NCBI GenBank assembly: GCA_034769895.1
Contig: CM068373.1
Coordinates: forward strand, 437,887,080 to 437,951,079
DNA length: 64,000 nucleotides
Source: Magicicada septendecula
Taxonomy: Eukaryota; Arthropoda; Insecta; Hemiptera; Cicadidae
Direction of reading: 5' to 3'
Shown here: positions 13,002 to 25,000 of the stretch, in pieces
Layout: each line of letters begins with the position of its first letter
Position numbering within the stretch: the stretch's first letter is position 1
The notes under the pieces: generated by a model
What the model was told of the DNA's origin: nothing
The model's input: only the letters and a program-made list of their open reading frames with translations
Databases searched by the model: none
Position numbers and translations under genes: made by a program

Positions 13002-14744
13002 CTAGTTTCCCGTGGATGTACCCGCTACCGCCTGGTTGTATCCACCTCGGCCTCTATTTCCGCTTCCGTTTCCTCTCGGTGCTCCTCTGGCGTTCTCACC
13101 TCCTCTCTGCGGCTGACTCTGTTGCTGGTACGTTCTCTCGCTGCGTTGGCATTCTCTCGGTTTGTGGCATCTAAAACAGGTTGTTCTTATAGCATAGTTT
13201 TCAACACTACAATCGGCACATCGCCAACCCTCACCTCGATTATCATTATTTCCCCCTCTCGCCCCTCGGTGAAAATTTGGTATTCCCCGAGATTGGTTAT
13301 GATTAACATTCATATGTGTTGTTGGTGCGTTTATTCGCCTACTCATGTCACGTTCCCGTATGTTCTGAAAAATATCCAATATTTTTTCTAGTTCCGTAAT
13401 CTCTAAAATTTCGCGCGTCATTAGCGTAATCTGTATTTCTCTGGGAAAATGCTTACTTATATGTCGGACGAACGATCTAAATGGTAACGGTGGCTCTAAA
13501 TACTTGGCCTCATTGTATAATCGCATTACATCCATAGTTACGTTGCTCCCTTGGGTTCCAAAATTACCTGGTCCCATAATTTTACTTCGCAATATTTCTT
13601 GTTCCTCCTCCGACCAATATTTCTCTCTAAAGGCCGTCTCAAAACGCTAATAATTTACCCAGTCTACTTTATGTACCTCCGCCCATACCGCGGAATTCCC
13701 TCTAAAACACTTCATTATTTTTAACAGTTGTACCTCCCAACTACTTCTACAAAACTGATGGAATTCTTTGATTCTATTTAAAAACTGCATAGGGTGTACC
13801 CCCCTGTTTTCACAATTAAACAACTCCAAATCAATATCGCTATTCACGTCTTTAGTAATGACTATTTGTTCAGTAACGCTATTAAGTTTTTCGTTTATAG
13901 CTATATTCAATTCATCTTTAACATTCACTATACTCTGTTCAATTGATGCAAATATATTGTTATTTAAACTCTCAATTTGTACATGACGCTTATCTATAGT
14001 ATTCACTGTATTTTGTATAGCTTGTATCTCTGTTTTACAACTACTTTCTATTTCATTGATTTTGACATTAGTACTAATTTCATGTGTTTCAATCTTATTA
14101 GCTACACAATTCAACTTGTACTCATTACTAACATTACATTCATCTATTTTACGATCAAGAATTTCAGTTACTTTCTGCATTTGTTTATTAGTTTTTTCTA
14201 CCACACTACTCTCTACTTCGTCAATTCTATTATTCATGCTGTTTAATGAATTACTCAACTTCTCGTTTAATTCAAATTTTAATTCATGAAAATTATTTTC
14301 GCATTTCATTTTTACCTCATCAATATCAAATTTGAGTGCATCAAATTTAGCGTCGAATTTATTCAATTTTATATCGTTATTGTCGAAACGACTATTCATT
14401 ACATTGAATTTGGTCTCAATTTCATCAAAACGATTATTTAATTCCCTACTTTGTCTGTCTAATTTTATGTCATTATTGTCAAAACGACTATCAAATTTAT
14501 TATTCATTTTTTCTAATTGATTAAGTATAATACTCATTAGATCGTCATTCACCTTATTGTATTTTGTTGAGGTCGGGGTCAACTGCACACCCGAGTCTTC
14601 AGTTACATTACTCTGGTCACTTAAGTTTATCTCTCCTTTCTCTTGACTCGCACTTGGAGTCGAGTGTGCTTCAAAATTACTAATGTTTGAGTCGTCGAAA
14701 ACTTCGACACTCATTTTATTTACGTTATTTTCGTTATCTGACAT
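13002..14744 (-). pseudogene. gag: Family B gag with coiled coil and RanBP2-type zinc finger
   Basis: The frame is 580 codons with one TAG at 13647-13649 (codon 366). The N-terminal part is acidic and is followed by a long predicted coiled coil with repeated NRFD/SRFDNNDIKL units (about residues 70-300). The capsid-like core is split by the TAG; downstream it continues with FETAFREKYWS, matching AFKLKYWSD of family A Gag. Near the C-terminus, 13167-13226 encodes W-x-C-x2-C-x3-N-x6-C-x2-C, the RanBP2 zinc finger pattern, surrounded by RG- and N-rich sequence. No CCHC knuckle is present. The start is the ATG at 14742-14744, in a good position after the primer site and leader. The TAG may be inactivating or may be a readthrough codon. 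Confidence 0.85.
13005..13011 (-). promoter_or_regulatory. Programmed -1 frameshift heptamer G GGA AAC (family B)
   Basis: On the coding strand the gag codons are acG GGA AAC followed directly by TAG (13002-13004). The X XXY YYZ pattern is in the gag frame, and a -1 slip enters the protease frame, which is open from here. Position and phase are exactly those of a gag-pol frameshift site. Confidence 0.85.
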
Positions 14745-14917
14745 TTTGTGTTATTGATATACTTAAATTAAATAAATTGCTTAAATGGATTAATTAAATA
14801 CATACTGTAATTACTTAAATTTTGTAATATTCTGTTAGGTTGCTACGCTAACCCAGAACATGTTTGTATCTCTGTAGATGCGGAATTTAATTAACTAATT
14901 ATAATTAACTATAATTA

Positions 14918-14935
14918 GTCCCTGTTCGGGCGCCA
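14918..14935 (-). other. Primer binding site, lysine tRNA type (family B)
   Basis: The coding strand reads TGGCGCCCGAACAGGGAC two bases after the 5' LTR end. This is the well-known 18-nt site complementary to the 3' end of tRNA-Lys(UUU). Confidence 0.85.
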
Positions 14936-14937
14936 AA

Positions 14938-16124
14938 TGTGATGTTCTACTTTATCAATCACATCAATTTATCCCAATCTCAATTTAACTTGTACTTACC
15001 AGCACGATTACTTCTTCAAGGTCCCAGGATTCGATCGCATGTAGCTGGATACAAACATGGTCTATGGGTTACGCAAAACAATGACACAACTCATGTTTGA
15101 AGAGAATTACTATTTATTATCAATTACTTTTGAGTTGTTATAAGAATTTGGAAGGTTCATTTAGATACACTTCTAAAGTTTTGCCACGCTAACATAATCA
15201 AACTTATGGACTACAGCTTACCTTGTATATCACATAAACACAATTATCAACACAGATACAAACGGAAAGCAGCCCAGCTTTGCACACACTCACATTCACA
15301 CTATAAATTATAAACCCCTTAACATTTTCCAACTAATTTCCACACCCCAAATGCCGACCACGCGGTCACCGCACACGCGTATTGTTTAGTTACACTGTCT
15401 TTCTTACAGAAGAAAAAAAAACTCTTGACTACTGCCCCTAGGTGGATTGACCGCGGTCACATAACAATTTGTTGTAATCAGCACCTTTTCTACTGATAAA
15501 TTAAAACTTTGTTAGCGAGCCTACTTTAATTGTACCGGCGCCGGTGGCTTCAACTGGTAGACTGACTACGGTAAGGTAACAGGTACCGCTATTGTGATCT
15601 CATAGTTGTATGGAAGTCACGGCCTTCCCCTTCGTTGCCGAAGTTCCGCTCCATGCCATGCCTGTAGTTTTTTAGGTTAACATGGTCACTGATTTCAATT
15701 AGGCACAGGCTGACGTCATGGTAGGAACCGGACGTAAACAGCACTTCCTGCCGCTCAAAAGCGCATTGCTGAATTTTACTCGTCCCAGGACATCCTGTTT
15801 TGTGGCTGGATGCGTCACTCGAGCTGTGGTGGTACAGTTGCGTCTGTGTGCCGCTACACAAGTACAGATTTCTGAGAAGTTTGAAGGGGGTAAATGCTTC
15901 GCTCGTCGCGTTACACAATAACACCTGCGTCTTACTGCTTTGTTTCAAACTGTTTCTTGACACAATGGAAATAACGTTGGCATGCGTTCTGTTATAATGG
16001 AATGAATCTGGTTCCACAATAATTTTCACAACTTTTGACAAACCCGTCCAAAAATGAAATAAATAAAAGATATAAATGCCCCCTACTGTTAAAAATAAAA
16101 ACACCCAAAAATTGACCCGCTACA
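14938..16124 (-). repeat. Family B 5' LTR (right)
   Basis: This 1187-bp LTR is equal in length to the left copy and differs from it by scattered substitutions. It should carry the element promoter. The same 171-codon open frame as in the left LTR is intact here (15589-16104). Confidence 0.95.
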
Positions 16125-16128
16125 ATGG

Positions 16129-16545
16129 ATCTTATTTGTCGGTCTCGTATTGTTTATATTTCTAGCAGTACGGGTAAGTTGTTGATTACATGTTGACTTG
16201 GCTCTTGGAAATTGGTTAATTTGCCATGGTTGTTATTTGTCCTTCTCGTATTGTTTATTTTGTAGTAGTACGGGTATGTTGTTAATAACTGGTTGACTTG
16301 GCTCTTGGAAGTATATTTTTTAAATTATATCTGCGATGGTTGGAAGGTGTCTTTCTCGTATAATTCTATTTATAGTACGAGTAATTACAATTTTCTTCAT
16401 CCTTTACATAATTTCTTTAGATTACATTTTTATATTACAAAATTACAATATAGTCAACATTTATTCTCACAGTTATATTTTCACTTCTTAATTAGTATCA
16501 ATAACAAATAGTCTTCATCGCAATATTTCACTCTTTCTTCATAAT
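16129..16545 (-). other. Family A1 3' noncoding region, right of the family B insertion
   Basis: This matches 27017-27438 of copy A2. It contains the remaining units of the 100-111 bp repeat (GTACGGGTAAGTTG...TTGACTTGGCTCTTGG) and then AT-rich sequence up to the pol stop. Confidence 0.8.
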
Positions 16546-19500
16546 TTAATTTTCAATATACCGTTTCATGGAAGTTTGGTTGTAGTTGCCCTTTATTTTC
16601 TTTGTTACAGGGTCTTGTAATTCATAAGTGTTGTTCATGTTATTCTTGGTAACAGTATATGGGCCTGTGTATAGCAGTAACAATTTTTTAGCAATTCCTT
16701 CTATTGCACTTGGGAGTTCTCGATTTTTTAAGAGTACCTTGTCTCCCACTTCGTATGTTATAATTTTAGGTTGTGACTTCTGATATTTGAGCCTAAGTTT
16801 GTCAGCTCGTTCGACTGCATTGTTAAAACATTTGGTTTTATTAAATTTAAATTCATTTTCTGGTGGAAATTTTATAATTTCTGTAATTTCCCGGGGGTGG
16901 TCTTTGCTCAAACATAGCAGTATAGGGTGTTTCATCAGTTGATTGGTGGCAAGCTAAGTTAATGAAATCTTCAGCTGGGGACAAATATTCTTCCCATCTT
17001 CTTTGCTGGGTGTGACAGTAGGTTCTTAAAATCCTTCCTACTTCTCTCAACACTCTCTCAGCAGGTTGCTGTTAGGGTGATACACTGACGTTTTGTATGT
17101 TTTCACACCTTGATTGATTAGAGTATCTCTCCATCTTCGGCCTCGAAATTGCGTTCCGTGATCTGTGATTATTGACTGGGGTTTTCCTATCTCGGGTATG
17201 TATCTTGATATTATAATGTCCAAAATTTTGTTGGTTGTTGCCCTGTTTATGGCATAAAGTTTCGTGAATTTCCTATAGTGATAAAATATTATCACCATAT
17301 ATTTGTATTGGTGTCTGCCACCACTTCGTGGAAATGGTCCTCAAATATCTAAGAACACTTTCTCTAATTTTTCTGCTGAAGTAATGAGTATCATTACCCC
17401 TTCTCTCCTCTCATTGATACATTTGACTAATTGGCACAAATGACAATGCTGTATATATTTTCTTACCCTGCGGTTCATATCCTTGAAGTAGACATGTTCA
17501 TGTAGTGCCTTGACTACTCTCATATGACCATAGCGCACATGGTAGTCAACTGCAATTTCCTTCTCGATAATTTTTGGTATTACAACCTTCCACTGTTCAC
17601 TAGACTGTTTGGTTTTAGTGAATAGTATATTGTTGTAGGTACAGTAATATTGCATGATTCTTTCATCATGTTCTGCTAATCGTTGTATGATTTTCACATG
17701 CGAATACTATACTCAGGAGTTCTTTTTCCGTAGTATGATAGTTGCGTTCGCATTTATTGAGTGTTCTGCTCGAAAACTGATCACTTGATGGTTGCCTTCC
17801 TGGTCTTCCTGATACAATATAGATCCAAGGCTTACATCACTTGCATCGCAGTTCATATAAAAATGTTTGTTAAAATTCGGATGATGCAGCATTACTGTTG
17901 TAAGAAATTTTTCTTTTATTAGTTCAAAGGTTGTGTCCTGTTCAGGTCCCCATCTCCACTTCTCCTTCGATGATAATTGTTGGGAAAACTTAGCTGTTAA
18001 TTCTGAATAGTTGTGTTTCAATTTCCTATAGTAATTACAGATACCAAGAAACGATTGTAATTGTTTCTTGTTCTTAGGTACTGGGAAACGTTGTATTGTG
18101 CTGGGGTTATGCCAGTTTCAGACAAGTTAAAGCCCAAGAATTACACTTCCTTTGCTATTAGTTTGGATTTTTCTAGCTTTAGTGTTATATTATTTTCTTC
18201 TAGTTTACATAATACTTGTGCCACCCGGTTGCAGTGTTCCTCCCAATTATCTGAGGTAATCAATAAATCATCTACATATACTGTAGTAAATTGCAGTGTA
18301 CTTTGGCCTAAGATCTCGTCCATATATTTCACGAAAACTGCTACAGAATTTACAAGGCCGAAGGGTAACCTTTTAAATTGGTAGTTACGCCCTTCAAAAA
18401 TAAAGGCCGTAAATTTTCTGCTATTGGGGTGTAACTCCACCTGCCAATATCCACATACTGTGTCCCATATACTGATATACCGTGTGCCATAAAATTTTTT
18501 AAAATTTCGTCGATTTCTCCAGGCGACGTCCTGTCATTAATTATGGCTTTGTTTATCTCCCTTGCGTCCAGACAAATCCTCACTGCGCCATTTTTCTTTG
18601 GTACAGCTACAATAGGATTGGTGTACGGGGAGTTGCTTATTTCAGTTATGTCATTTGCTATTAATCGCTGTATCTCTAGACGAACGGCTTCCTTCAGTGA
18701 AAATACGATCGGATACGATTTTCTCTTAAACTCAGTTTGATCATTGAATTTTATCTCACACTGAAAGTTTTTAATTTTGCCTGGTGTGTCAGAAAATACA
18801 TGTCTATAACGATTATAAATTTGTATCAGTCTATCTATTTGTTCGTCAGTTAACATGTGGTCAATGTTACTCGTTTGGAATTTTCTGATTTCATCTATTT
18901 TCTCCATCCATAATGTATCTTCACTGGTATTGCAAACCTCTCTGTTGATGGACATCTTCTTCCTCTGGTCATGGCCTTCCCGTATGTAGTATATTATGTG
19001 TTCTGGGGTTGCCTTCCTATTTTCAATCAGAGCTGCTGTCCATTCAACTTCATTTGATTTTAATGACACTTTAGCTTTATCCATATCTATGACAGCTGCA
19101 TATTTCCGCAGTATATCGCATCCAATTAATAGGGTAAATGGTAGCCCACTTGCTACTAGGAAAACCATCGGAATTGTTTCTCCGTTGCTAGATACTTCCA
19201 ATTGTACCTGGTGTCTGATGGTTTTGTTCTGTCGACCCGTTGCTCCAATTAGGATGATGTTATTTATGGGTAGTGTTGGTATTGTTGTTTTGTTTTCCAA
19301 CTGTATACGATTTAATTCCATCTTGTCAATTAAGGATACATTCGCTCCTGTGTCTATCATAGCTGTTGTATTGATTCCATTGACCTTTACTGCTATGTAT
19401 GCTATCTCGTTATTGGCGGAGTCGCTGATGCTATCTTCCTATTCTTCCATGAGGTCTTGTCTAATGTTTTTTAAATAGTTATTTCGACGGATTTCGATCG

Positions 19501-19588
19501 ATGCCAATTTATTCGCCAATATGTCAGATCCAATAGTCCGGTTCAGTGAGGGTGTTATCGTGCTTTTCACTGCCGGTGCCCATTTAAA
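16546..19588 (-). pseudogene. pol: Family A1 pol, heavily degraded
   Basis: Protease (MIDTGANVSLI near 19360), RT (YVDDLLITS near 18270), RNase H (CDASDVSLG near 17850) and integrase (CHLCQ, ITDHGTQF) are recognisable in several frames. Compared with copy A2 the breaks include: one extra G near 16892, one missing G near 17064, a TGA at 17341-17343 in place of a Cys codon, a deletion of about 329 bp at 17690 that removes the RNase H C-terminus and linker, a 16-bp deletion near 18095, and a one-base deletion near 18497. It shares with A2 the TAA at 18141-18143 and the RNase H frameshift near 17748. It is not functional. Confidence 0.9.
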
Positions 19589-21880
19589 GGCAGGTCACCA
19601 TTGTCTGGGTGCCTGTCCGACGAGGTTGATGCGCTCGGTTCCTGGGATCCTTGCCCATTCCCATTGTGGTACACTTCTGTGTTTCGAGTGGTTGGTCGGT
19701 TATCTTCACTGCTATTACTCCTGTTTGACCGATAACCTGATTCTCGTTCCTCTCCGTCACTGTGACTTTGATGGTTATTGTTGTTAGGGAAACTTCGTCG
19801 ACCCTGGTAATATGGCCTCCTACCTCCCCCTCTGCTGGCAAGAGTGTAATGCACTCTTCTAAACTGGTTATTATTGTTATTACCATTGCTCTGCCTATAC
19901 TGGTTATTTGGAGGTTGGTTATTAGAAGGTCGGTAATAATTATTACCTTGTCGATAATTATTGTTCCCTTGATAGCCATTCGGCCTAGGATTATTTGTAT
20001 TTCCTCGGTCTGCATGGTCATTGTGGTTACCACCACCATTCTGTCTTGGTCCCTGGTGATTATTCAAACGTGGAGGGTTGTTAAAATTTCTTCCATAATT
20101 GTTCCGGTCAGTATTATTGGTTGGATTAACGTTGCCTGGTCCGCCCCGATCATATGTCTGCCCGGTACCCTGGCGGTTCCTCAGATAATAACGCTCTCTC
20201 TCGTGGGTTTCTAACAGAGTACACATGCCTTGTATGGTTTTGATCTGCGAGTTAAGTCTCCCCTGTGACACTCCCTGGCTAAAATGGTAAGCCAGTTTCG
20301 TCACTAAGCACTCCTCTGGTATGGCCGGTTCCAGATTTCTGGCTAAGCAGATCTTCCCTAAAAAGTAGGTTGTCATCGACTGTCTGCCATTTGGATCATA
20401 CTTGCCGTTGGTGATGTCGTCTCTGATAATATTTTGTGTAGAGTCGGACCAATATTTTAGCTTAAATGCCACCTTAAATGCAGCATAATTTTCTACTTCG
20501 TGCCGGGTCGCTGTCCACCAGTTGTCGAATACGTTACGAAAAGATTCGTCCAACATTCCCTTTATCACTGACCAATAGTTTTCTCTGTTTCTGTTGAGTA
20601 TCTCATCCACCCTCTCTAGGAATTCGAGTGGATTTTTAACATAGACGCGGAAATCTATTTGTTCCCTTCCATCCAGGTGTGTTAATCCGGATAATACATT
20701 TGGGAATGCTCGCAGGCGGTTCATTTCATCTCTGAGGTCACTAAATTCCCTCTGTTGTCGCTCAGTCAACTGATCTCGGTCATTGTTCACCTGATGTTTG
20801 ACTGCGTCTACTTTGGTTGAGATTTCTTCGCACGTCTCCCCTAGTGTGGTGTGTGCAGCCATCATTTCCGTCTGTCTTCGTTCCATGACTCCTACCTGGT
20901 TGTTGTGGATTTCCTCAATACTGTCGATCCGGTGGTTGATATCTGTTTTGGTCTGTACTATTTTTTGTTTATTAATTTCACCTTCTCTCCGTATGTCGGA
21001 CACCTCTTCATGGATTTCTGTTAACAATATTGCTATCCTCTCCTCCGTCGCTTCTATGTTTTCTTCCAATTTTTTGTCGATTGCTTCTACTGTATTTTTG
21101 GCAATTTCTTCAGTTCTGTAATTATTGTCGGCCATTTGTTGCCATATCTTCTCATTATCATTCTTCACTGACTCAATGTCCTTATTGATTTTCTCATTTA
21201 TTTCATCAATCTTTTTGTTGGTCTCATCAATTTTAATTCCCAACTCGGCAGATAAATTTTCTTTCATTATTTCCATATTTTTCTCCAACAATTCTTCAGT
21301 CTTTTTCTGTCCGTCTTCCATCCTCCTATTGGTTTCATTTATCTTGTCATTTAAATCCTCCTTCAACAATTCTATGTTTTTCTGGCTCTCCTTCTGGCCT
21401 TCTTCTATTTTCTGGTTTGTGGACTGACTGGTTTCGTTTATTTTACTATTCAAGTCTTCCTTCAATGATTCTATACTCTTGTTTAATTCCTCCTTTGTGG
21501 ATTGACTGGTTTCATCCATCTTCTTATTCATTGTTTCTATCTTCTGGTCTGTGGATCGACTGTTCTCCTTTAATGATCTCCTTTAGCGATTCTATTGATT
21601 CTTCCGTTTTCTTAAATATTTTGAGCATTTCCTGCATAATATCTGTGCCTCCTGGTTGCTCTGGTTTTTCGGCTCGGCTTATTTCTGGTTGTGTTTCCTG
21701 CTGTATGACTTCCGGTTCATCTTCCGGTTGTTGAACCTCCTCCGCCGGTTCAGGTTGTCTATCTTCAATTTCTAATAATATTTCTTCAACATCCTCTGAC
21801 GACGTTGCTTCTTTTTCCTCCAATCTGGCCTCCCTCTCGGCCTCTGCCGCTCGTTTCTTCGATGTTGGCCTCCTATACAT
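19567..21880 (-). pseudogene. gag: Family A1 gag, frameshifted near its N-terminus
   Basis: The product would be about 770 residues: an acidic, glutamate-rich N-terminus; a long coiled coil with repeated ESLKEDLNSKINET units; a capsid-like core with HEVENYAAFKVAF and KLKYWSD; and an Asn/Gly/Arg-rich tail with RGGGRR. No zinc knuckle is visible, so RNA binding probably uses the basic tail. Compared with A2, an 8-bp deletion near 21580 splits it into 21524-21919 and 19567-21531. The first ATG is at 21878-21880. At the position of the TAG in copy A2, this copy still has CAG. Confidence 0.85.
19582..19588 (-). promoter_or_regulatory. Programmed -1 frameshift heptamer T TTA AAT (family A1)
   Basis: On the coding strand T TTA AAT lies in the gag frame, four codons before the gag TGA at 19567-19569; slipping back one base enters pol. 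It is identical in copy A2. Confidence 0.8.
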
Positions 21881-21982
21881 CTTGTTATCTGTGTAATGTA
21901 CTTGCTGTCTTGCTGTCAAATTAGGTTGATAAATTATTTGTTTAATTAATTAAACTGTTAAGTGTTTTCGTCCTAATTCGCG

Positions 21983-22000
21983 CTCAGACGTTGGGCGCCA
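21983..22000 (-). other. Primer binding site (family A1)
   Basis: The coding strand begins TGGCGCCCAACGT three bases after the LTR end. The first 13 bases match the site for tRNA-Lys(CUU); the following CTGAG does not extend that match. Confidence 0.65.
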
Positions 22001-22003
22001 ATC

Positions 22004-25000
22004 TGTTACAAAACAGATTAATAGATTTATAGATGTGTGTAGGTACTCAGTCGAGTACGTGACGTTATTGTTTATTATTATTATAGTAGTTGATTATTAA
22101 TAAAATTGGGATTAGTGTTCACGTTTAAGAGCTTGTGGTTTAAAAGAGTATTTATCACTTCACTGTGTCAACCTCCCCACTTACCATATGTGGATGTCTT
22201 CAATGTTCCCGATGGTGACTTCTTCTACTGTAAAAAAAACTGGACATACATACATAGATATTCCGTTTGAATATCACAAAGAATGCACATACACAATAAA
22301 ATAAATTAAAAGTTCAATTGCAATTCGAATGATATTAGTCATTCAAATACTACCGCCACCTTATGAGAGAACTGTTCATGAAAAAATTAAACTACTTTTC
22401 TATTGTATAGAAATCAAAACTCTGTTTCCACTGGTAAATAAACTGGGGATTTATTCACAATTAGTAAATTCAATAAACTCTATTAAAAACAATTAATAAT
22501 ATCTTTTTACAAACAATAACAAATTTAAACAAATCCTGAGATCTCTGTACCTCAAGGCTGGTAACACTGCTGTAAGGTACAATGTTTTTGGTGAACGAGG
22601 TTAGGTTCACTTTATTCAATTATGTTACCAAATTAGTGAGTTCTTTGAAGATATATGATACCAGATTACAAGATGTGACTTTAATTAACAATATTTAATT
22701 ATATATTACTATAAAAAAGAACAAAATTTAAAATTATAAAACTCGGTACCATAACCGATACATCGTACTATCGTACGCTATGCAAACGTATATAGCAGTT
22801 GTGGTCAACACGTGCTCTGAGATTAGCACTGTTAAAAATATTATTATTATTTATTTATTAATTAGTAAAACCATGTATTGGCAAGAGGAAAAAATCTAGA
22901 GAAAAAAAACTCTTGTTATAGCTTTCATTTCAGTAAAATTATTCAAGAACAGAATTGTTTCTTGGTGACAAAATTATATTCATCAGTTCTAGGTTAGTTT
23001 ACCTAGTATACGTAAGTCATTATTTAGAATAAGTATGTTACTTATTAAATTCTTAATGATATGATCACAAACATTCTATTTATAAATCATTTGACGTATA
23101 ATTATCAGTTATTTAAAATATTTGCACAATAACATTAATTATTTGTTCATTCAAAAAGTTTAGTCAAGTAAGCGACTATATACTATATACTGATGAACGG
23201 TATCTAAGTTAATTCCGCTTTTCTCAATTATTCTTTAATTGTAAAATAATTATTTTTAAATTAATTATTGTGCTACAATTTATTTATTAGGCTCTGATAA
23301 TTGTTCATCATAATTTAAGCACTCGAGTGTTTTGACTAGTGCAGTCCAAAACAATATCCTTCGTACATTAACGAAAATTATTATTTTTCATTAATTTCTT
23401 TAAAGTAATTAAAATATAGTACTCCCTGATTTAATACACAAAACATGACCTTTATTGTACACTGGTCGTGTTATTTCACTGTACACTTAATGCACTGGAC
23501 ACTCGGTAATATATTGTGATGTATAGGTTAGCGTATGTTTACTTATTACTGTGTGTGACGCGGACATTTTAAAATAATCTTGATGACTTTTGGCGTAGAC
23601 CTGTCGTCGTGAGTGATGCAGAACGAATCATTCCTTCGCCGAAGCGTCTCTTTCTCGTCTGGTCATTTTAAGCCATTTGATTGGTTCAAAAGGTCAAACT
23701 CTCAACCACAAAACACTTTGGTCAAATAAAATTTTTAATTTTTGACTACTTTTAGCGTGGGTTCGAGATTAAAAATGACGTATGCATGGATACTCAAAAT
23801 GATTGAAAAGTTTATAATTGTCATAACTTTCTTATCTTTTGTCGTATCGTTGGTTGGGTAGTGGCATTAAATCGCGGACACTTGTGGCTTTATTTTAAGT
23901 CTAAACAAGCACTAAATCCGTTCATTATTAATTCACTTAGCCATCCCAAAAACTCATATGGTGATTCTTAATATAAATAAGTCTGTTTCACCATATTTCG
24001 TTACAATTACACTGTAATACTTATTACTAAATATCTCGAGTCCATTTCTCTTTCATTTTAGTACCTAAAATAGTTCTATTTACAATGTAAACAATATCTG
24101 GTAATGGCGTCATAGCGACCATGTTCGATTGTTTATACAGTAATTACATGTAACGCTATTATTCCTTATCCTATTTCATACGTTTGACATCCTAACACTA
24201 ATATGTACATTTATTTACATTTATTCACATTTTATTTTGCTAAAAATGTTATTTTTTATATACTTAGAGTATGATTAAAATACCTTCTGTTCTCATTTCT
24301 CTATTTTGTCACCTTTTTAATTATTTTATTACACAAGGTATATAATGTTAGTAACTAAAATAGTGTACAATTGTTGTACCTTGTTGGTTCAATGTATTTA
24401 TCAATCTTTCGTTATCTGAAAGCTCTCCAAGTTATAGTATAGTGTTTGTTTACATCTGGTTTTACAATTGTAGTTAGTTAGTTTATAATATTTCAATTAC
24501 TAAACTACTACTATTACATTTGTGAGGTGTTCTCATAGCAGTATTAGACATTTCTCTAACTACTGGTAACATTTGTCACAATCTTTTGATAAGTTTTTAT
24601 AATGCATTTTGACTAACTATCTTGTCACATTGGGGTTCTGTTCATTTGGCTTTATGATATCATAATCAATCTGATTCATTTACTGTGTATTTCAGTACAT
24701 ATGGTATTTATTGGTTTGCATTATTATTCTAAACTAGTCTTTGTTTGAAACAATTGTGGATATTTGCTTGGTTTAACTAATATACATGATTTTATGTTAT
24801 AGGTTCACTTCTTATGAGGTTATGTGTCAGTTGTCTGACAACAATGTGCAACATATTTTTATGCAGTGTTTGACTCAACTATTTCCATCTCATTATGGCA
24901 TTCTACTACAATGGTTTAATTATTAAGTTATACACATTTTTACACTATTTGTTGAAACAATAACACAGGTATTCTTAGTCTAATAAGATTACATTTCTTG

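Larger units (their letters stand above)
3560..16124 (-). mobile_element. Nested Ty3/gypsy family B retrotransposon, full length, 12.6 kb
   Basis: The element has two 1187-bp LTRs (3560-4746 and 14938-16124), an 18-nt lysine-tRNA primer site beside the 5' LTR, gag, a -1 frameshift heptamer, pol with protease, RT, RNase H and integrase, and a purine tract beside the 3' LTR. It is flanked by the ATGG duplication inside family A copy A1. By eye the LTRs differ at roughly 15-20 positions, so the insertion is fairly recent. Gag and pol each contain one in-frame TAG. An unusually long 4.9 kb noncoding stretch separates pol from the 3' LTR. Confidence 0.95.

Noticed and set aside
19584..20039. Alternative-frame proteins over the gag tails (19584-20039, 30823-31392 and plus-strand 19762-20214)
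   Set aside because: They are shadows of the Asn-rich gag frame; the nucleotide repeat AAT/AAC keeps several frames open.
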